A DNA stretch of 64,000 nt from Catellatospora methionotrophica. Lineage in GTDB: Bacteria > Actinomycetota > Actinomycetes > Mycobacteriales > Micromonosporaceae. Positions 33,034 through 41,617 of the stretch are shown in pieces. The DNA is taken from the NCBI RefSeq assembly GCF_011297335.1, contig NZ_JAAOTJ010000021.1, positions 1 through 64,000 of the forward strand, written 5' to 3'. The first letter of the stretch is position 1. Every line of letters starts with the position of its first letter. The translations under genes and the position numbers were made by a program. Below the pieces are notes generated by a model. The model saw only the letters and a program-made list of their open reading frames with translations, ran no database searches and was not told the DNA's origin.

Positions 33034-33044
33034 CTTAAGTTGAC
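33029..33044. promoter_or_regulatory. Operator 1 in the monooxygenase promoter
   Basis: GTCAACTTAAGTTGAC is a perfect 16-base palindrome, of the AACTTAAGTT kind often bound by MarR-type regulators. Its centre is 29 bases from operator 2. It also contains the stop codon of the upstream MFS gene. Confidence 0.75.
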
Positions 33045-34334
33045 AGCGCCTTCCCGCCCGCCCCGGACGCCATGACCGGAACGGCGTCCGGCCCGGTCGT
33101 CGCGGCGGACGGCTCCTCGCGCGGGCGCGGTGGTGCAGGGCGGTGGTCGAGCTGCCGCCAGACACCGGGGGAGAGCACGGGCAGCAGGTTCGCGCCGAGG
33201 TAACACGCGCCGAAGATCAGCAGGGTCGGGGTGAGCCCGAGGCGCTCCACCGCCCAGCCGCCGAGCAGGCTGCCCAGCGGGATGCCCGCGAAGCCGATCG
33301 CGTTGGACAGGCTGAGCACGCGGGCCTGCAGGTGTGCGGGCACCCGCTCGAACATCGTCGCGCCGAGGATCGGGTTGACGGCGGCGATGGCCAGCCCCGA
33401 GGCGAAGGCCGCCACCAGCACCGGCGTCAGCTCGTCGGACAGCGCCATCACCGCCAGCCGGGGCGAGCCGCCGATCAGGAAACCGATCGTGAACACCGCG
33501 TACCGGGGAGCGCGCGGCGCGAGCGCGGTGAACACCAGGTTGCCCAGCACCGCGCCCAGCCCGAACGCGGCGCTGACCCAGCCCAGCGCCTCGGGTGAGC
33601 CCAGCACCCGCTCGACCCAGACCGGCACGAACACCGCCGCGTTGGCCTGGTCGGCCAGGTTGGTCACGAACAGCATGGCCAGGATGCCCAGCATCAGCCG
33701 GTCACCGCGCAGATAAGTCCACGCCGCCGCGCAGCGCGGCCAGGTACGGCTCCGGCGGCGGGGCGTCGGCGGCAGCCGGGGCGGGTGCGGGCACCAGCGC
33801 GGCGACCAGCACCGCGCACACCACGAACGAGACGCCGTCGAGCAGCACCGTACGCGGCGCGCCCAGCCCCGCGATCAGCACGCCGCCCACGGCCGCGCCG
33901 AGCATCCCGGCCAGCCGGTTCGCGCCGTCGTACACGGTGGTGGCGCGGGTCATGTCCACGCCGGACGCGGCGATGGTGGAGGGCAGCAGCACCCGTTTGG
34001 CGCAGTCGCCGAGCCCGCGCATCGCCCCGGCGAGCACCAGCAGCACCAGCAGCACGCCGAACCCGCCGTGCTGCCCGAACGCCACCGCCGCCATCACCGC
34101 CGCGCTGGCCAGGTCGGCGACGATCGACACCCGGCGCGGCCCGATCCGGTCGACCAGGGGCGCGCCGAGCGGTCCGATCAGCACGTACGGCAGCAGCTCG
34201 GCGGCCGCCGCCAGGCCCATCTGCGCCGGGCTGCCCGTGGTGACCAGCACCAGCCACGGGATCGCCAGGAACGTCAGCACGCTGCCGACCTTCGACACGG
34301 TGCCCGCGATCAGCAGGCCGACCAGGCCTCTCAC
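33035..34334 (-). pseudogene. MFS drug-type exporter split by a one-base frameshift
   Basis: Two adjacent frames encode one 12-helix MFS protein. The first (34334 to 33702, 210 residues, GTG start overlapping the ArsR stop) has helices 1-6 with LVDRIGPRRVSIVADLASAA; the second (to 33035) has helices 7-12 beginning MLGILAMLFVTNLADQ. At the junction the coding strand reads GTGGACTTATCTGCGCGG: deleting one T (plus-strand AA at 33715-33716) gives VDYLRGDRLMLGIL and joins both halves perfectly. It is thus either a recent loss-of-function mutation or a sequencing error. EntS/MFS_3-like drug or siderophore exporter by sequence type. Confidence 0.85.
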
Positions 34335-34897
34335 GCCTGCTCCTCGGGGAACGGCAGCACCTGGAACTGCACGTGGACCCGGGACGTGCCCTCGGGTGCG
34401 GCGGCGTCGAGGTCGAAGCGCCGGTAGCGCTCGAACACCGCGAACAGCTCGGCCTGCAGCTCCAGGGTCTCCTCGGGGGTGAGCTGCCCGGTCCAGTCGC
34501 TGATCGTGCCGACGCGCTGCCACTGCGGGGGGCGGGTGGCGTACCCGTCGAGGGCCCGGTCGACGCGGGCGGCGTACTGCGCGGCCACGGCCCGCAGGTA
34601 GGCCTCGAAGTCACCGAACGACTCCTCGTCGACATTCTCCACGGTGGTGCCCCGGTGGGCTGCCCGCCACCACCGTTCGCGGGCGTTGCCGCGAGCGGGT
34701 TCGTCGGTCACGAAACCGTAGAGCGCCAGCTGCCGCAGGTGGTAACTGGTGGCGGCACTGGACTGTCCCAACTGTGTCGCGAGCAGGGTGGCGGTGGACG
34801 GGCCACGCTCGCGCAGCAGGCCGAGCAGGCGCACGCGCAGCGGATGGGCCAGCCCGCGCAGTGTGCGCGGATCGAGAGTGATGCGATCAGCCGACAT
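34331..34897 (-). CDS. ArsR-family winged-helix transcriptional regulator
   Basis: A 188-residue regulator with an N-terminal ArsR/HTH_20-like winged helix (LRGLAHPLRVRLLGLLRERG, then LATQLGQSSAATSYHLRQL as recognition helix) and a C-terminal effector domain of about 90 residues with WWRAAHRGTTVEN. No CxC metal motif is visible, so a metal sensor is unlikely. Start ATG is leaderless. It is the first gene of an apparent ArsR-MFS unit (stop/start overlap GTGA). It may sense the compound exported by the pump; the palindrome in its own promoter suggests autoregulation. Confidence 0.88.
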   Translation of the reverse strand: MSADRITLDPRTLRGLAHPLRVRLLGLLRERGPSTATLLATQLGQSSAATSYHLRQLALYGFVTDEPARGNARERWWRAAHRGTTVENVDEESFGDFEAYLRAVAAQYAARVDRALDGYATRPPQWQRVGTISDWTGQLTPEETLELQAELFAVFERYRRFDLDAAAPEGTSRVHVQFQVLPFPEEQA

Positions 34898-34904
34898 GAC
34901 CGCC

Positions 34905-34933
34905 AACATATCTTTGCAAAGACTCCTTGGCAA
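34905..34933 (-). promoter_or_regulatory. ArsR gene promoter (TTGCCA, 17 bases, TATGTT), leaderless
   Basis: On the minus strand TTGCCA and TATGTT are separated by exactly 17 bases, and the ATG is seven bases after the -10. It is the best housekeeping-type promoter in the window. Confidence 0.7.
34911..34922. promoter_or_regulatory. Putative ArsR operator TCTTTGCAAAGA
   Basis: A perfect 12-base palindrome in the spacer of the ArsR promoter, directly abutting the -10 box. Position and symmetry suit an autorepressor. It differs completely from the GTCAAC operators at the monooxygenase promoter. Confidence 0.6.
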
Positions 34934-34960
34934 TCCCGCAGCGCCCTGACCGGACCGCGC

Positions 34961-35029
34961 CCCCTCCGCCGCCGCCCAGCCGCCCTCCGCCGCCCAGCCG
35001 CCCTCCGCCGCCCAGCCGCCCTCCGCCGC
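34961..35029. repeat. 18-base tandem repeat, about 3.5 copies
   Basis: Unit CCGCCCTCCGCCGCCCAG, with full copies at 34980-34997 and 34998-35015, and partial ones on both sides. It runs directly into the left arm of the perfect palindrome at 35028. Confidence 0.9.
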
Positions 35030-35088
35030 AACTTTTAAAGACTTGCGGCCTCAGAGCGCATCTGAGGCCGCAAGTCTTTAAAAGTTGC
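35028..35088. repeat. Perfect palindrome with 28-bp arms (family D, single copy)
   Basis: Left arm begins GCAACTTTTAAAGACTTGCG and ends CAGA; the right arm is its exact complement after a five-base loop GCGCA. No mismatch in 28 base pairs. It is placed between the 5' side of the ArsR gene and the 3' end of the FtsX-type permease gene and would act as a strong terminator for rightward or leftward transcripts entering it. Confidence 0.97.
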
Positions 35089-35113
35089 GCAGGGGGACGG
35101 GGTGGGCGGGGGG

Positions 35114-37657
35114 TCAGTCGTGGGCGATGGCGGTCAGGATGTTGATGCGGGAGGCGCGGATGGCGGGGAGGGCGGCGGCCAGGACGCCGAGGGCTACTCC
35201 GGCGGCCAGGTAGAGGGCGATGGCGTTCCAGGGGACGGTGAGGGTCTTGAGGCCCTCGTCGGCCAGGCCCTGGACCACGGCCGCGCCGAGGCCGACGCCG
35301 ACGGCGACGCCGAGCAGGACGCCGAACACGGTGATCACGACTGCCTCGACGGTGATCATGCGCATGGTCGCGGCCCGGCTCAGGCCGATGGCGCGCAGCA
35401 GGCCCAGCTCGCGGGTGCGTTCCAGCACCGACAGCGCCAGGGTGTTGATAACGCCCAGCACCGCGATGACGATGGCCAGGCCCAGCAGGATCTGGATCAT
35501 CAGGAGTAGCTGCGCGCCCTCGCCCAGCACCCGGTCCAGGTACTGCTGCTTGTCCTCGACCAGCATCTCCGGGCTGTCGACCAGCAGCGCCTCCAGACCC
35601 TGGCGGGCCGCGTCGGCGTCCGCGCCGTCCGCCAGCCGGACGTAGGCCAGCGACGGCTGCGGGAAGCGCATCCCTGGCACCACCCCGGTGCCGAACAGGT
35701 AACCGCCGAGGAACGGCGTCCGCTGGTAGACGCCGCTGACGCGATACGTCGTCGGCTCGCCCTTGGGCAGTTTCACGGTGACCGTGCCGCCGACCGCCAC
35801 CCCGGCCTCGGCCGCGTTCTGGTCGTCGACGACGACCTCGCCCGGACCAGGCTGGTCCAGCGTGCCCGCGACGGTCACCACGGACAGGTCCCGTACCACG
35901 GCGGGCAGATCGGTGAACGCTGCCGCCCAGTTCGGCTGTTCGCCGACCATGGCCTGGTCGGCATACCGGGCAGTGACCGTGCCGATGCCGGGCACTGCCC
36001 GCATCCGCGGCAGCAGTGCCTCGTCGAAGGTCGGCAGCACCCCCGGCGACTCCTGACCCGAGATGATCAGGTCGGCCTGGAAGCCGGTCTCGGCGTCGCC
36101 GCGCAGGCTGTTGTCGGCTGAGGAGATCGTCGTGTTCACGCCCGTGATCAGGGCGACACCGACCATCAGCGCGGCCGCGGTGATCGCGGTGCGGCGCGGG
36201 TTGCGGCCGGAATTGAGCCGTCCCAGCCGTCCCGGCACCGACCACGAGAACAGCCTGCCGAGCACCGACACCACCGGGCGGGCCAGCACCGGGCTCAGCA
36301 GCGACACCCCGATGAAGGTGGCGAGCACCCCGCCGAGCAGCAGCCACATCACGGCGTCGCCGGTCGTGGCGAGCCCGAACGCGATCGCGCCCGCGCCTAG
36401 CGCGCCGATCACCGCGCCGCTGACCGTGAGCCTGGTCAGCGGGCGGTCCGGGGTGGCGACCTCCTGCAGGGCGGCGACCGGGGGCACCCGCGAGGCGCGT
36501 ACCGCGGGCAGCAGCGCGGCGATCACCGTGACGCCGATGCCGACGGCGAACGCGCTGATCACCGCCGCGAGCGGCACGCTGATCGAGGCCAGCACGATGC
36601 TGCTGAAGTCGGCGGCGAACTTCGCCAGGAGCGCGCCGACGCCGACGCCCGCGGCCAGCCCGAGCACCGAGGCGAGCAGGCCGATGGCCAGCGCCTCGAC
36701 CATCACCGACCCGATGACCTGGCGGCGGCTCGCGCCCAGGGCCCGGCTGAGCGCCAGCTCCCTGGTCCGCTGCGCCACGATGATCGAGAACGTGTTCAGG
36801 ATGAGGAAGGTGCCGACGAACAGCGCCACCCCGGCGAAGCCGAGCAGGATGTTGTTGAACAGCGACAGGATCGTCTTGAACTCACCCGCGATGGCCGCAC
36901 CGGCCTCCTGGCCGGTCTGCACCGTGTACCTGTCGCCGAGCCGCGATTGGATCGCGTCGCGCAGCGCGGCCGGGTCGGTGCCGGGCGCGGCGGTCACGCT
37001 CAGGCTGGTGTACGCCCCCGGCGCGCCCAGCATCAGCTCCTGCGCGACAGCCTCGGTGAACCGGACCTCGTGCACCGGCCCCTGGCCGGGCAGCCCGCCC
37101 TCGTAGCCGAAGATGCCGACCAGGGTGAACATCTTCTTCGGCTGGGTGGTGAGCACGCCGACCCGGTCGCCGACCTTCAGCTTGCTCAGCTCGGCCAGGG
37201 TCACGTTGATGGCGATCTCGTCGGCGGCGGCCGGGCCGCGGCCCTCGCGCAGTTCCAGGCCGCCGGTCTCGCCGGTCCAGTTCGCGCCGAAACGCGGCGG
37301 GCCGAACGACGCGACGACCTTGCCGTCCTTGCCGATCACGCGGGCGCCGTCGGCCTGCACGTCGGCCACGACCTCGGCGACCCCCGGCACGGCGGCGACC
37401 GCGTCGCGGTCGGCGGCGGCGAGCGTGCCCGGTACGGACTCGCCCTCCATCTCCGACACGTCGATCGCCGGGCGGGCGGTGACCAGCACGTCGGTCTCGG
37501 CCATCGCCGAGGAGAACATGTTGTCGAACGAGCGGCCCAGCGCGTCGGTCAGCACGAACGAGCCGGACACGAACATCACGCCCAGCAGCACGGCCAGCCC
37601 GGACAGGACCAGGCGCAGCTTGCGGGCGAGCAGGCTCTTGATGGTGGCGCGCAGCAT
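35114..37657 (-). CDS. FtsX/MacB-type ABC transporter permease, two FtsX domains
   Basis: An 847-residue permease: N-terminal helix (LRLVLSGLAVLLGVMFVSGS), a large extracellular MacB-like domain (about 45-245), an FtsX core of three helices (about 260-390), a middle helix pair, a second extracellular domain (about 480-720) and a final FtsX core (about 725-845). The doubled layout is typical of actinobacterial exporters related to lipoprotein or antimicrobial-peptide handling, working by mechanotransmission and not by substrate transport through the membrane. Its ATG overlaps the ATPase stop (TGATG). Confidence 0.9.
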   Translation of the reverse strand: MLRATIKSLLARKLRLVLSGLAVLLGVMFVSGSFVLTDALGRSFDNMFSSAMAETDVLVTARPAIDVSEMEGESVPGTLAAADRDAVAAVPGVAEVVADVQADGARVIGKDGKVVASFGPPRFGANWTGETGGLELREGRGPAAADEIAINVTLAELSKLKVGDRVGVLTTQPKKMFTLVGIFGYEGGLPGQGPVHEVRFTEAVAQELMLGAPGAYTSLSVTAAPGTDPAALRDAIQSRLGDRYTVQTGQEAGAAIAGEFKTILSLFNNILLGFAGVALFVGTFLILNTFSIIVAQRTRELALSRALGASRRQVIGSVMVEALAIGLLASVLGLAAGVGVGALLAKFAADFSSIVLASISVPLAAVISAFAVGIGVTVIAALLPAVRASRVPPVAALQEVATPDRPLTRLTVSGAVIGALGAGAIAFGLATTGDAVMWLLLGGVLATFIGVSLLSPVLARPVVSVLGRLFSWSVPGRLGRLNSGRNPRRTAITAAALMVGVALITGVNTTISSADNSLRGDAETGFQADLIISGQESPGVLPTFDEALLPRMRAVPGIGTVTARYADQAMVGEQPNWAAAFTDLPAVVRDLSVVTVAGTLDQPGPGEVVVDDQNAAEAGVAVGGTVTVKLPKGEPTTYRVSGVYQRTPFLGGYLFGTGVVPGMRFPQPSLAYVRLADGADADAARQGLEALLVDSPEMLVEDKQQYLDRVLGEGAQLLLMIQILLGLAIVIAVLGVINTLALSVLERTRELGLLRAIGLSRAATMRMITVEAVVITVFGVLLGVAVGVGLGAAVVQGLADEGLKTLTVPWNAIALYLAAGVALGVLAAALPAIRASRINILTAIAHD

Positions 37658-38445
37658 CAGAGCTCGGTCTCCAGCGGGGCGGGACGGTCCAGGCTCTTCA
37701 GCGTGTCGAGCACCCGCTCGGGGGTCGGGCCGGTCAGCTCGGCGACGATCTGGCCGTCGGCGAGGAAGACGACCCGGTCGGCGTACGAGGCCGCCACCGC
37801 GTCGTGGGTGACCATGACGATGGTCTGGCCGTACTCGGTGACGCTGCGGCGCAGGAAGCCCAGCACCTCGGCGCCGGAGCGGCTGTCCAGGTTGCCGGTC
37901 GGCTCGTCGGCGAAGACGACCTCGGGCCGGGAGACGAGCGCGCGGGCGCAGGCGACGCGCTGCTGCTGGCCGCCGGACAGCTGGCTCGGGCGGTGGCCGA
38001 GCCGGTCGCCCAGGCCGACGGTGTCGATGACGGTCCGGAACCACTGCTGGTCGGGCTTGCGCCCGGCGATGGCCAGCGGGAGCAGGATGTTCTCCTGCGC
38101 GGTCAGCGTCGGGAGCAGGTTGAACTGCTGGAAGATGAAGCCGATCTTCTCGCGGCGCAGCCGGGTCAGCCCGGCGTCGTTGAGGCCGGTGACCTCGGTG
38201 TCGCCGACGAACACCTGGCCGCGGCTGACCGCGTCCAGGCCCGCCAGGCAGTGCATCAGCGTGGACTTGCCCGAGCCGGACGGGCCCATGATGGCGGTGA
38301 ACCGGCCGCGCTCCAGCTCCACGTCCACCCCGCGCAGGGCTGTCACCTGGGCCTCGCCGGAGCCGTAGACCTTCCACAGCTGGGACGCGCGGGCGGCGGC
38401 GGGCTCCACCCGCTGGCGGATCAGGGGCGGGGCTGCTGTCGTCAT
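37657..38445 (-). CDS. MacB/LolD-type ABC transporter ATPase
   Basis: A 262-residue ATPase: Walker A GPSGSGKST, Q-loop FIFQQFNLLPTLTAQENILL, signature LSGGQQQR, Walker B VVFADEPTGNLDSRSG, H-loop VMVTHDAVAASYADR. The sequence ADEPTGNLDS and spacing are typical of the LolD/MacB group that drives FtsX-type permeases. Start ATG with AGGGAAG upstream; a longer frame exists to 38604 but is not supported. The codirectional two-component system genes lie 214 bases upstream and may control it. Confidence 0.92.
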   Translation of the reverse strand: MTTAAPPLIRQRVEPAAARASQLWKVYGSGEAQVTALRGVDVELERGRFTAIMGPSGSGKSTLMHCLAGLDAVSRGQVFVGDTEVTGLNDAGLTRLRREKIGFIFQQFNLLPTLTAQENILLPLAIAGRKPDQQWFRTVIDTVGLGDRLGHRPSQLSGGQQQRVACARALVSRPEVVFADEPTGNLDSRSGAEVLGFLRRSVTEYGQTIVMVTHDAVAASYADRVVFLADGQIVAELTGPTPERVLDTLKSLDRPAPLETEL

Positions 38446-38635
38446 GAGTACTTCCCTAAACCGGTCGGCGACATGGACCGACCGGCCGCGTAGCCAAGGC
38501 GGGGGCACGCGACCGGCCGGTGTACTCATCGTCGGCGAGGAAACCGGCGCGGACCTCGGCCCGCGGGGTGAGCGACCCCCGGTTTCCGCACGCGGGGAAG
38601 GCACCCACGTCCGGCTCAGGGGCGACCCCTACCTA

Positions 38636-38669
38636 CCCCGACCCGGACCGGGCCCGGTTCAGGTCGGGG
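38636..38669 (-). terminator. Hairpin at the end of the response regulator gene
   Basis: CCCCGACC pairs with GGTCGGGG around a GC-rich loop that contains the gene's stop codon. The remainder of the 38446-38635 gap shows no gene; it should hold the promoter of the ABC operon. Confidence 0.55.
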
Positions 38670-39333
38670 AGCCGGGGCGGACCAGGCCCGTCTCGTACGC
38701 CAGCACCACGGCCTGCACCCGGTCGCGCAGACCCAGCTTGGTCAGCATGTGCCCGACGTGCGTCTTGACCGTCGTCTCGCTGACCGTCAGCGCCCGCGCG
38801 ATCTCCGCATTGGACAGCCCCCGGGCCACGTTGACCAGCACCTCGCGCTCTCGCTCGGTCAGCGTGCTCAGCGAGTGCGGCAGGGTCGCGTCCGGGTCGG
38901 GCAGCAGCCCCGCGAACCGGTCCAGCAGGCGGCGCAGGATGCGCGGCGCGACCACCGCCTCGCCCGCGGCGACGGTGCGGATCGCGGCGACCAGCTCCTC
39001 GGCGGGCACGTCCTTGGCCAGGAAGCCGCTCGCCCCGGCGCGCAGCGCGCCGACCACGTAGTCGTCGAGGTCGAACGTGGTCAGGATGAGCACGTGCACC
39101 GGCAGCTTCGCGGCGGTGATGTCGCGGGTCGCGGCGACCCCGTCGCGGCGCGGCATGCGCACGTCCATCAGCACCACGTCCGGCAGCAGCCGCCGGGCCA
39201 GGTCCACGGCCTCCGCGCCGTCGGCGGCCTCACCGACGATGTCCAGGTCCGGTTCGGCTCCCAGCACCATGCGGAACCCGCTGCGCAGCAAGGGCTGGTC
39301 GTCGGCCAGCAGCACCCGGATCGGCTTCACCAC
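38659..39333 (-). CDS. NarL/LuxR-type response regulator
   Basis: A 224-residue regulator: receiver domain with phospho-acceptor Asp in DVVLMDVRMPRRDG (about residue 55), conserved Thr/Lys in LTTFDLDDYV and SGFLAKDVPAEELV, then a LuxR HTH (LTEREREVLVNVARGLSNAE, recognition helix SETTVKTHVGHMLTKL). It starts ten bases after the kinase gene stop, so the two form one operon. GTG start; a second GTG follows at once. Likely target: the adjacent FtsX/MacB exporter. Confidence 0.92.
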   Translation of the reverse strand: MVKPIRVLLADDQPLLRSGFRMVLGAEPDLDIVGEAADGAEAVDLARRLLPDVVLMDVRMPRRDGVAATRDITAAKLPVHVLILTTFDLDDYVVGALRAGASGFLAKDVPAEELVAAIRTVAAGEAVVAPRILRRLLDRFAGLLPDPDATLPHSLSTLTEREREVLVNVARGLSNAEIARALTVSETTVKTHVGHMLTKLGLRDRVQAVVLAYETGLVRPGSPT

Positions 39334-39343
39334 GTCGCCACCG

Positions 39344-40645
39344 TCACCCCGCTACCTCCGCTTCCGCTTCGGGAACCGCCGGACCGGCCGCCCCTGCCTG
39401 TTCGATCGGGATCCGCGCGTGCACCCGGAACCCGCCGCCGGGACGGGGCCCGGTGCGCAGGGTGCCGCCGTACACCGCGACGCGCTCGCGCATGCCGAGC
39501 AGGCCGTGGCCGGTGACCGCGCCGGGCGTGAGCCCGCCCGCGGACAGGGTAGCCGTGTGCGGTCCCCGCCCGGTGTCGAACACCTCGATAGTCAGCAGCC
39601 GCCCGTCGACGGCCAGCCGCACCTGCGCCCGCGCCGGTCCGGCGTGCTTGAGCGCGTTGGTCAGCGCCTCCTGCACGATCCGGTACGCGGTCAGGGCCAC
39701 GCCCGGGTCGACCTCGCCCAGGTCGCCGTCCACCCGCAGCGACGTCGACACCCCCGCCTCGCACACCTGCTCGACCAGGGTCCGCAGCGCCGACAGGCCC
39801 GGCTGCGGGCTGCGGTCCGCGTCGTCGTTCCCGGCGCTCTCCGAGCGCAGCACGAACAGCAGCCGCCGCAGCTCGCGCAGCGTGGTGCGGCTGGTCTGCT
39901 CGATGGTGGCCAGCGCCTCGTCGGCGGCGGCCGGGTCGCGGTGCAGCATGCGGCGCGCGCCGGTCGACATCACGCCGATCACGCTGACATGGTGGGCGAC
40001 CACGTCGTGCAGCTCGCGGGCGATCCGGCGGCGCTCCTCGGCGACGGCCTGCTCGGCGTGCGCCTGGCGGCTGCTCTCGGCGGCCAGTGCCCGCTCGGCC
40101 AGTGCCGTCGAGGCCTCGCGGCGGGCCCGTACGGTGCGTCCGATCAAGAAGGTGATCACCATCACCGCGAGGTTGACGACCAGCCCCGCCGACATCGAGA
40201 TCATCTCGGTGCCGTCGGCGGCGAGCACGACGTCCTGCCGGTACGCCCAGATCCAGATCAGGTCGTTGACCAGCCACAGCAGCGCGGTGGCCAGCAGCGC
40301 CCGCCACCAGCGCTGGTAGGCCGCCGCGGTGTACGCCAGCACCCACAGCGCGACGCCCTGCCCGCCGAGCAGCGACTCGGGCCACAGCATCCCGGCCGCG
40401 GTGAACGCGGCGGTCGCCGCGATGCCCAGCCACAGGTGGGTGCGCCGCACCACCACCGGCAGCAGGGTCACCGCGCTCCACACCACGGTCGTCAGGTCGG
40501 GCTGGGAGCGCCAGCCCGGCTGCGCGTACGCCAGCATGACCTGGACCCCGAACAGCCCGGCGGCCAGCGCGGCGTCCGCGCGCAGCGGCGTCCACCAGGC
40601 GGGCTTCCACCAGCTCAGGTGCTGCGTCAGCGGGGTCAGGGGCAC
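39344..40645 (-). CDS. Sensor histidine kinase, HisKA_3 class
   Basis: A 433-residue kinase with about five transmembrane helices in residues 20-170 and almost no extracellular domain, then a coiled linker, a HisKA_3 dimerisation domain with the phosphorylated His in RELHDVVAHHVSVIG (about residue 212) and a HATPase domain (AYRIVQEALTNALKHAG, GHGLLGMRERV). This intramembrane-sensing type often responds to cell-envelope stress. It precedes the response regulator gene, with the FtsX exporter downstream, resembling antimicrobial-peptide detoxification modules. Confidence 0.92.
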   Translation of the reverse strand: MPLTPLTQHLSWWKPAWWTPLRADAALAAGLFGVQVMLAYAQPGWRSQPDLTTVVWSAVTLLPVVVRRTHLWLGIAATAAFTAAGMLWPESLLGGQGVALWVLAYTAAAYQRWWRALLATALLWLVNDLIWIWAYRQDVVLAADGTEMISMSAGLVVNLAVMVITFLIGRTVRARREASTALAERALAAESSRQAHAEQAVAEERRRIARELHDVVAHHVSVIGVMSTGARRMLHRDPAAADEALATIEQTSRTTLRELRRLLFVLRSESAGNDDADRSPQPGLSALRTLVEQVCEAGVSTSLRVDGDLGEVDPGVALTAYRIVQEALTNALKHAGPARAQVRLAVDGRLLTIEVFDTGRGPHTATLSAGGLTPGAVTGHGLLGMRERVAVYGGTLRTGPRPGGGFRVHARIPIEQAGAAGPAVPEAEAEVAG

Positions 40646-40667
40646 GCGGGCAGGCTACCCGGTCGGC

Positions 40668-41552
40668 TCAGCCCTCGGGCTGGGCCGCGGCCAGCCTGGC
40701 CGCCCGGCTGTCGACCATCTGCACCGTCACCTGCTGCGGGAACGGCGGCATGGTGCCCCCGAACTCCGGGCAGCGCTGCTGGTGGCTGCACCACGAGCAC
40801 AGCTTGCTGGGCTTGGGCCGGAAGTCCTGCGCGGCGGTCGCCGTCTCGATCGCCTTCCACAGCGCGAACAAGGTCTTCTCGAACCGGGTCAGCTCCTCGG
40901 CGTCGGGGGTGTAGTCGCACACCTCGGCGTCCTTGAGGTACAGCAGCCGCAGCACCCGTGGCACCACGCCCCGGGTGCGCCACAGCACCAGCGCGTAGAA
41001 CTTCAGCTGGAACAGCGCCCGCGCCTCGAACGCCTCCCGGGGCGCGCCGCCGGTCTTGTAGTCGACGACCCGGATCGCGCCGTCGGGCGACACGTCGAGC
41101 CGGTCGATGTAGCCCCGGATCAGCAGCTGCTGCTCACCCTCCGCGCCGAGCACGGCCTCGATCAGCTGCTCGCGCTCGGCGGGCTCCAGCCGCCGCGGGT
41201 CCTCCACGGCGAAGTAGCCGCCGAGCAGGTCGGTGGCCGAGGACAGGAACTCCTCGCGGCTCATCGTCTCCTCGGCGTCGAACAGGGTGGCCAGCTCGGG
41301 CTGCTCCTCGACCAGCCGCTCCCACTGCGGCGTCACCATCTCCTCGGCCGCCGGCCGGGTGCGCTGCGCGGCGGGGGAGTCGAACAGCTTCTCCAGCACC
41401 GCGTGCACCAGCGTGCCGCGCACCTGCTCGGGGGTCGGCTGCTCGGGGATGCGGTCGATGCTGCGGAACCGGTAGAGCAGGGGACAGGTCTTGAAGTCGG
41501 CCGCCCGCGACGGCGACAGCGAGGGGAAGGGACGGGACGCCTGCTCGGTCAT
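40668..41552 (-). CDS. RecB-family PD-(D/E)xK exonuclease
   Basis: A 294-residue stand-alone nuclease domain. Motifs: SPSRAADFKTCPLLYRFR at the N-terminus (with a Cys), RGTLVHAVLEKLF, IRGYIDRLDVSPDG, IRVVDYKTGGAP (catalytic Asp and Lys) and the C-terminal CSWCSHQQRCPEF, which with the first Cys completes the AddB/RecB-like iron-sulfur site (four Cys). It probably acts in DNA repair or recombination. Start ATG is leaderless with TAACCT seven bases upstream; a longer frame to 41600 is rejected. Divergent from the site-2 protease gene. Confidence 0.88.
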   Translation of the reverse strand: MTEQASRPFPSLSPSRAADFKTCPLLYRFRSIDRIPEQPTPEQVRGTLVHAVLEKLFDSPAAQRTRPAAEEMVTPQWERLVEEQPELATLFDAEETMSREEFLSSATDLLGGYFAVEDPRRLEPAEREQLIEAVLGAEGEQQLLIRGYIDRLDVSPDGAIRVVDYKTGGAPREAFEARALFQLKFYALVLWRTRGVVPRVLRLLYLKDAEVCDYTPDAEELTRFEKTLFALWKAIETATAAQDFRPKPSKLCSWCSHQQRCPEFGGTMPPFPQQVTVQMVDSRAARLAAAQPEG

Positions 41553-41559
41553 GACCCAC

Positions 41560-41565
41560 AGGTTA
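41560..41565 (-). promoter_or_regulatory. -10 box TAACCT of a leaderless promoter (RecB-like gene)
   Basis: TAACCT on the minus strand, seven bases before the ATG. It lies only 40 bases from the opposing TAGCAT box, making a compact divergent promoter pair. Confidence 0.55.
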
Positions 41566-41604
41566 GGCGAGCGGTACGACGGGGTCCTGCGCGCCGCCAC
41601 GACA

Positions 41605-41610
41605 TAGCAT
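41605..41610 (+). promoter_or_regulatory. -10 box TAGCAT before the five-codon leader of the site-2 protease gene
   Basis: TAGCAT, seven bases, then the ATG of METTS. By spacing it is a leaderless promoter for that ATG, not for the protease GTG 14 bases further on. Confidence 0.5.
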
Positions 41611-41617
41611 GGTCACG

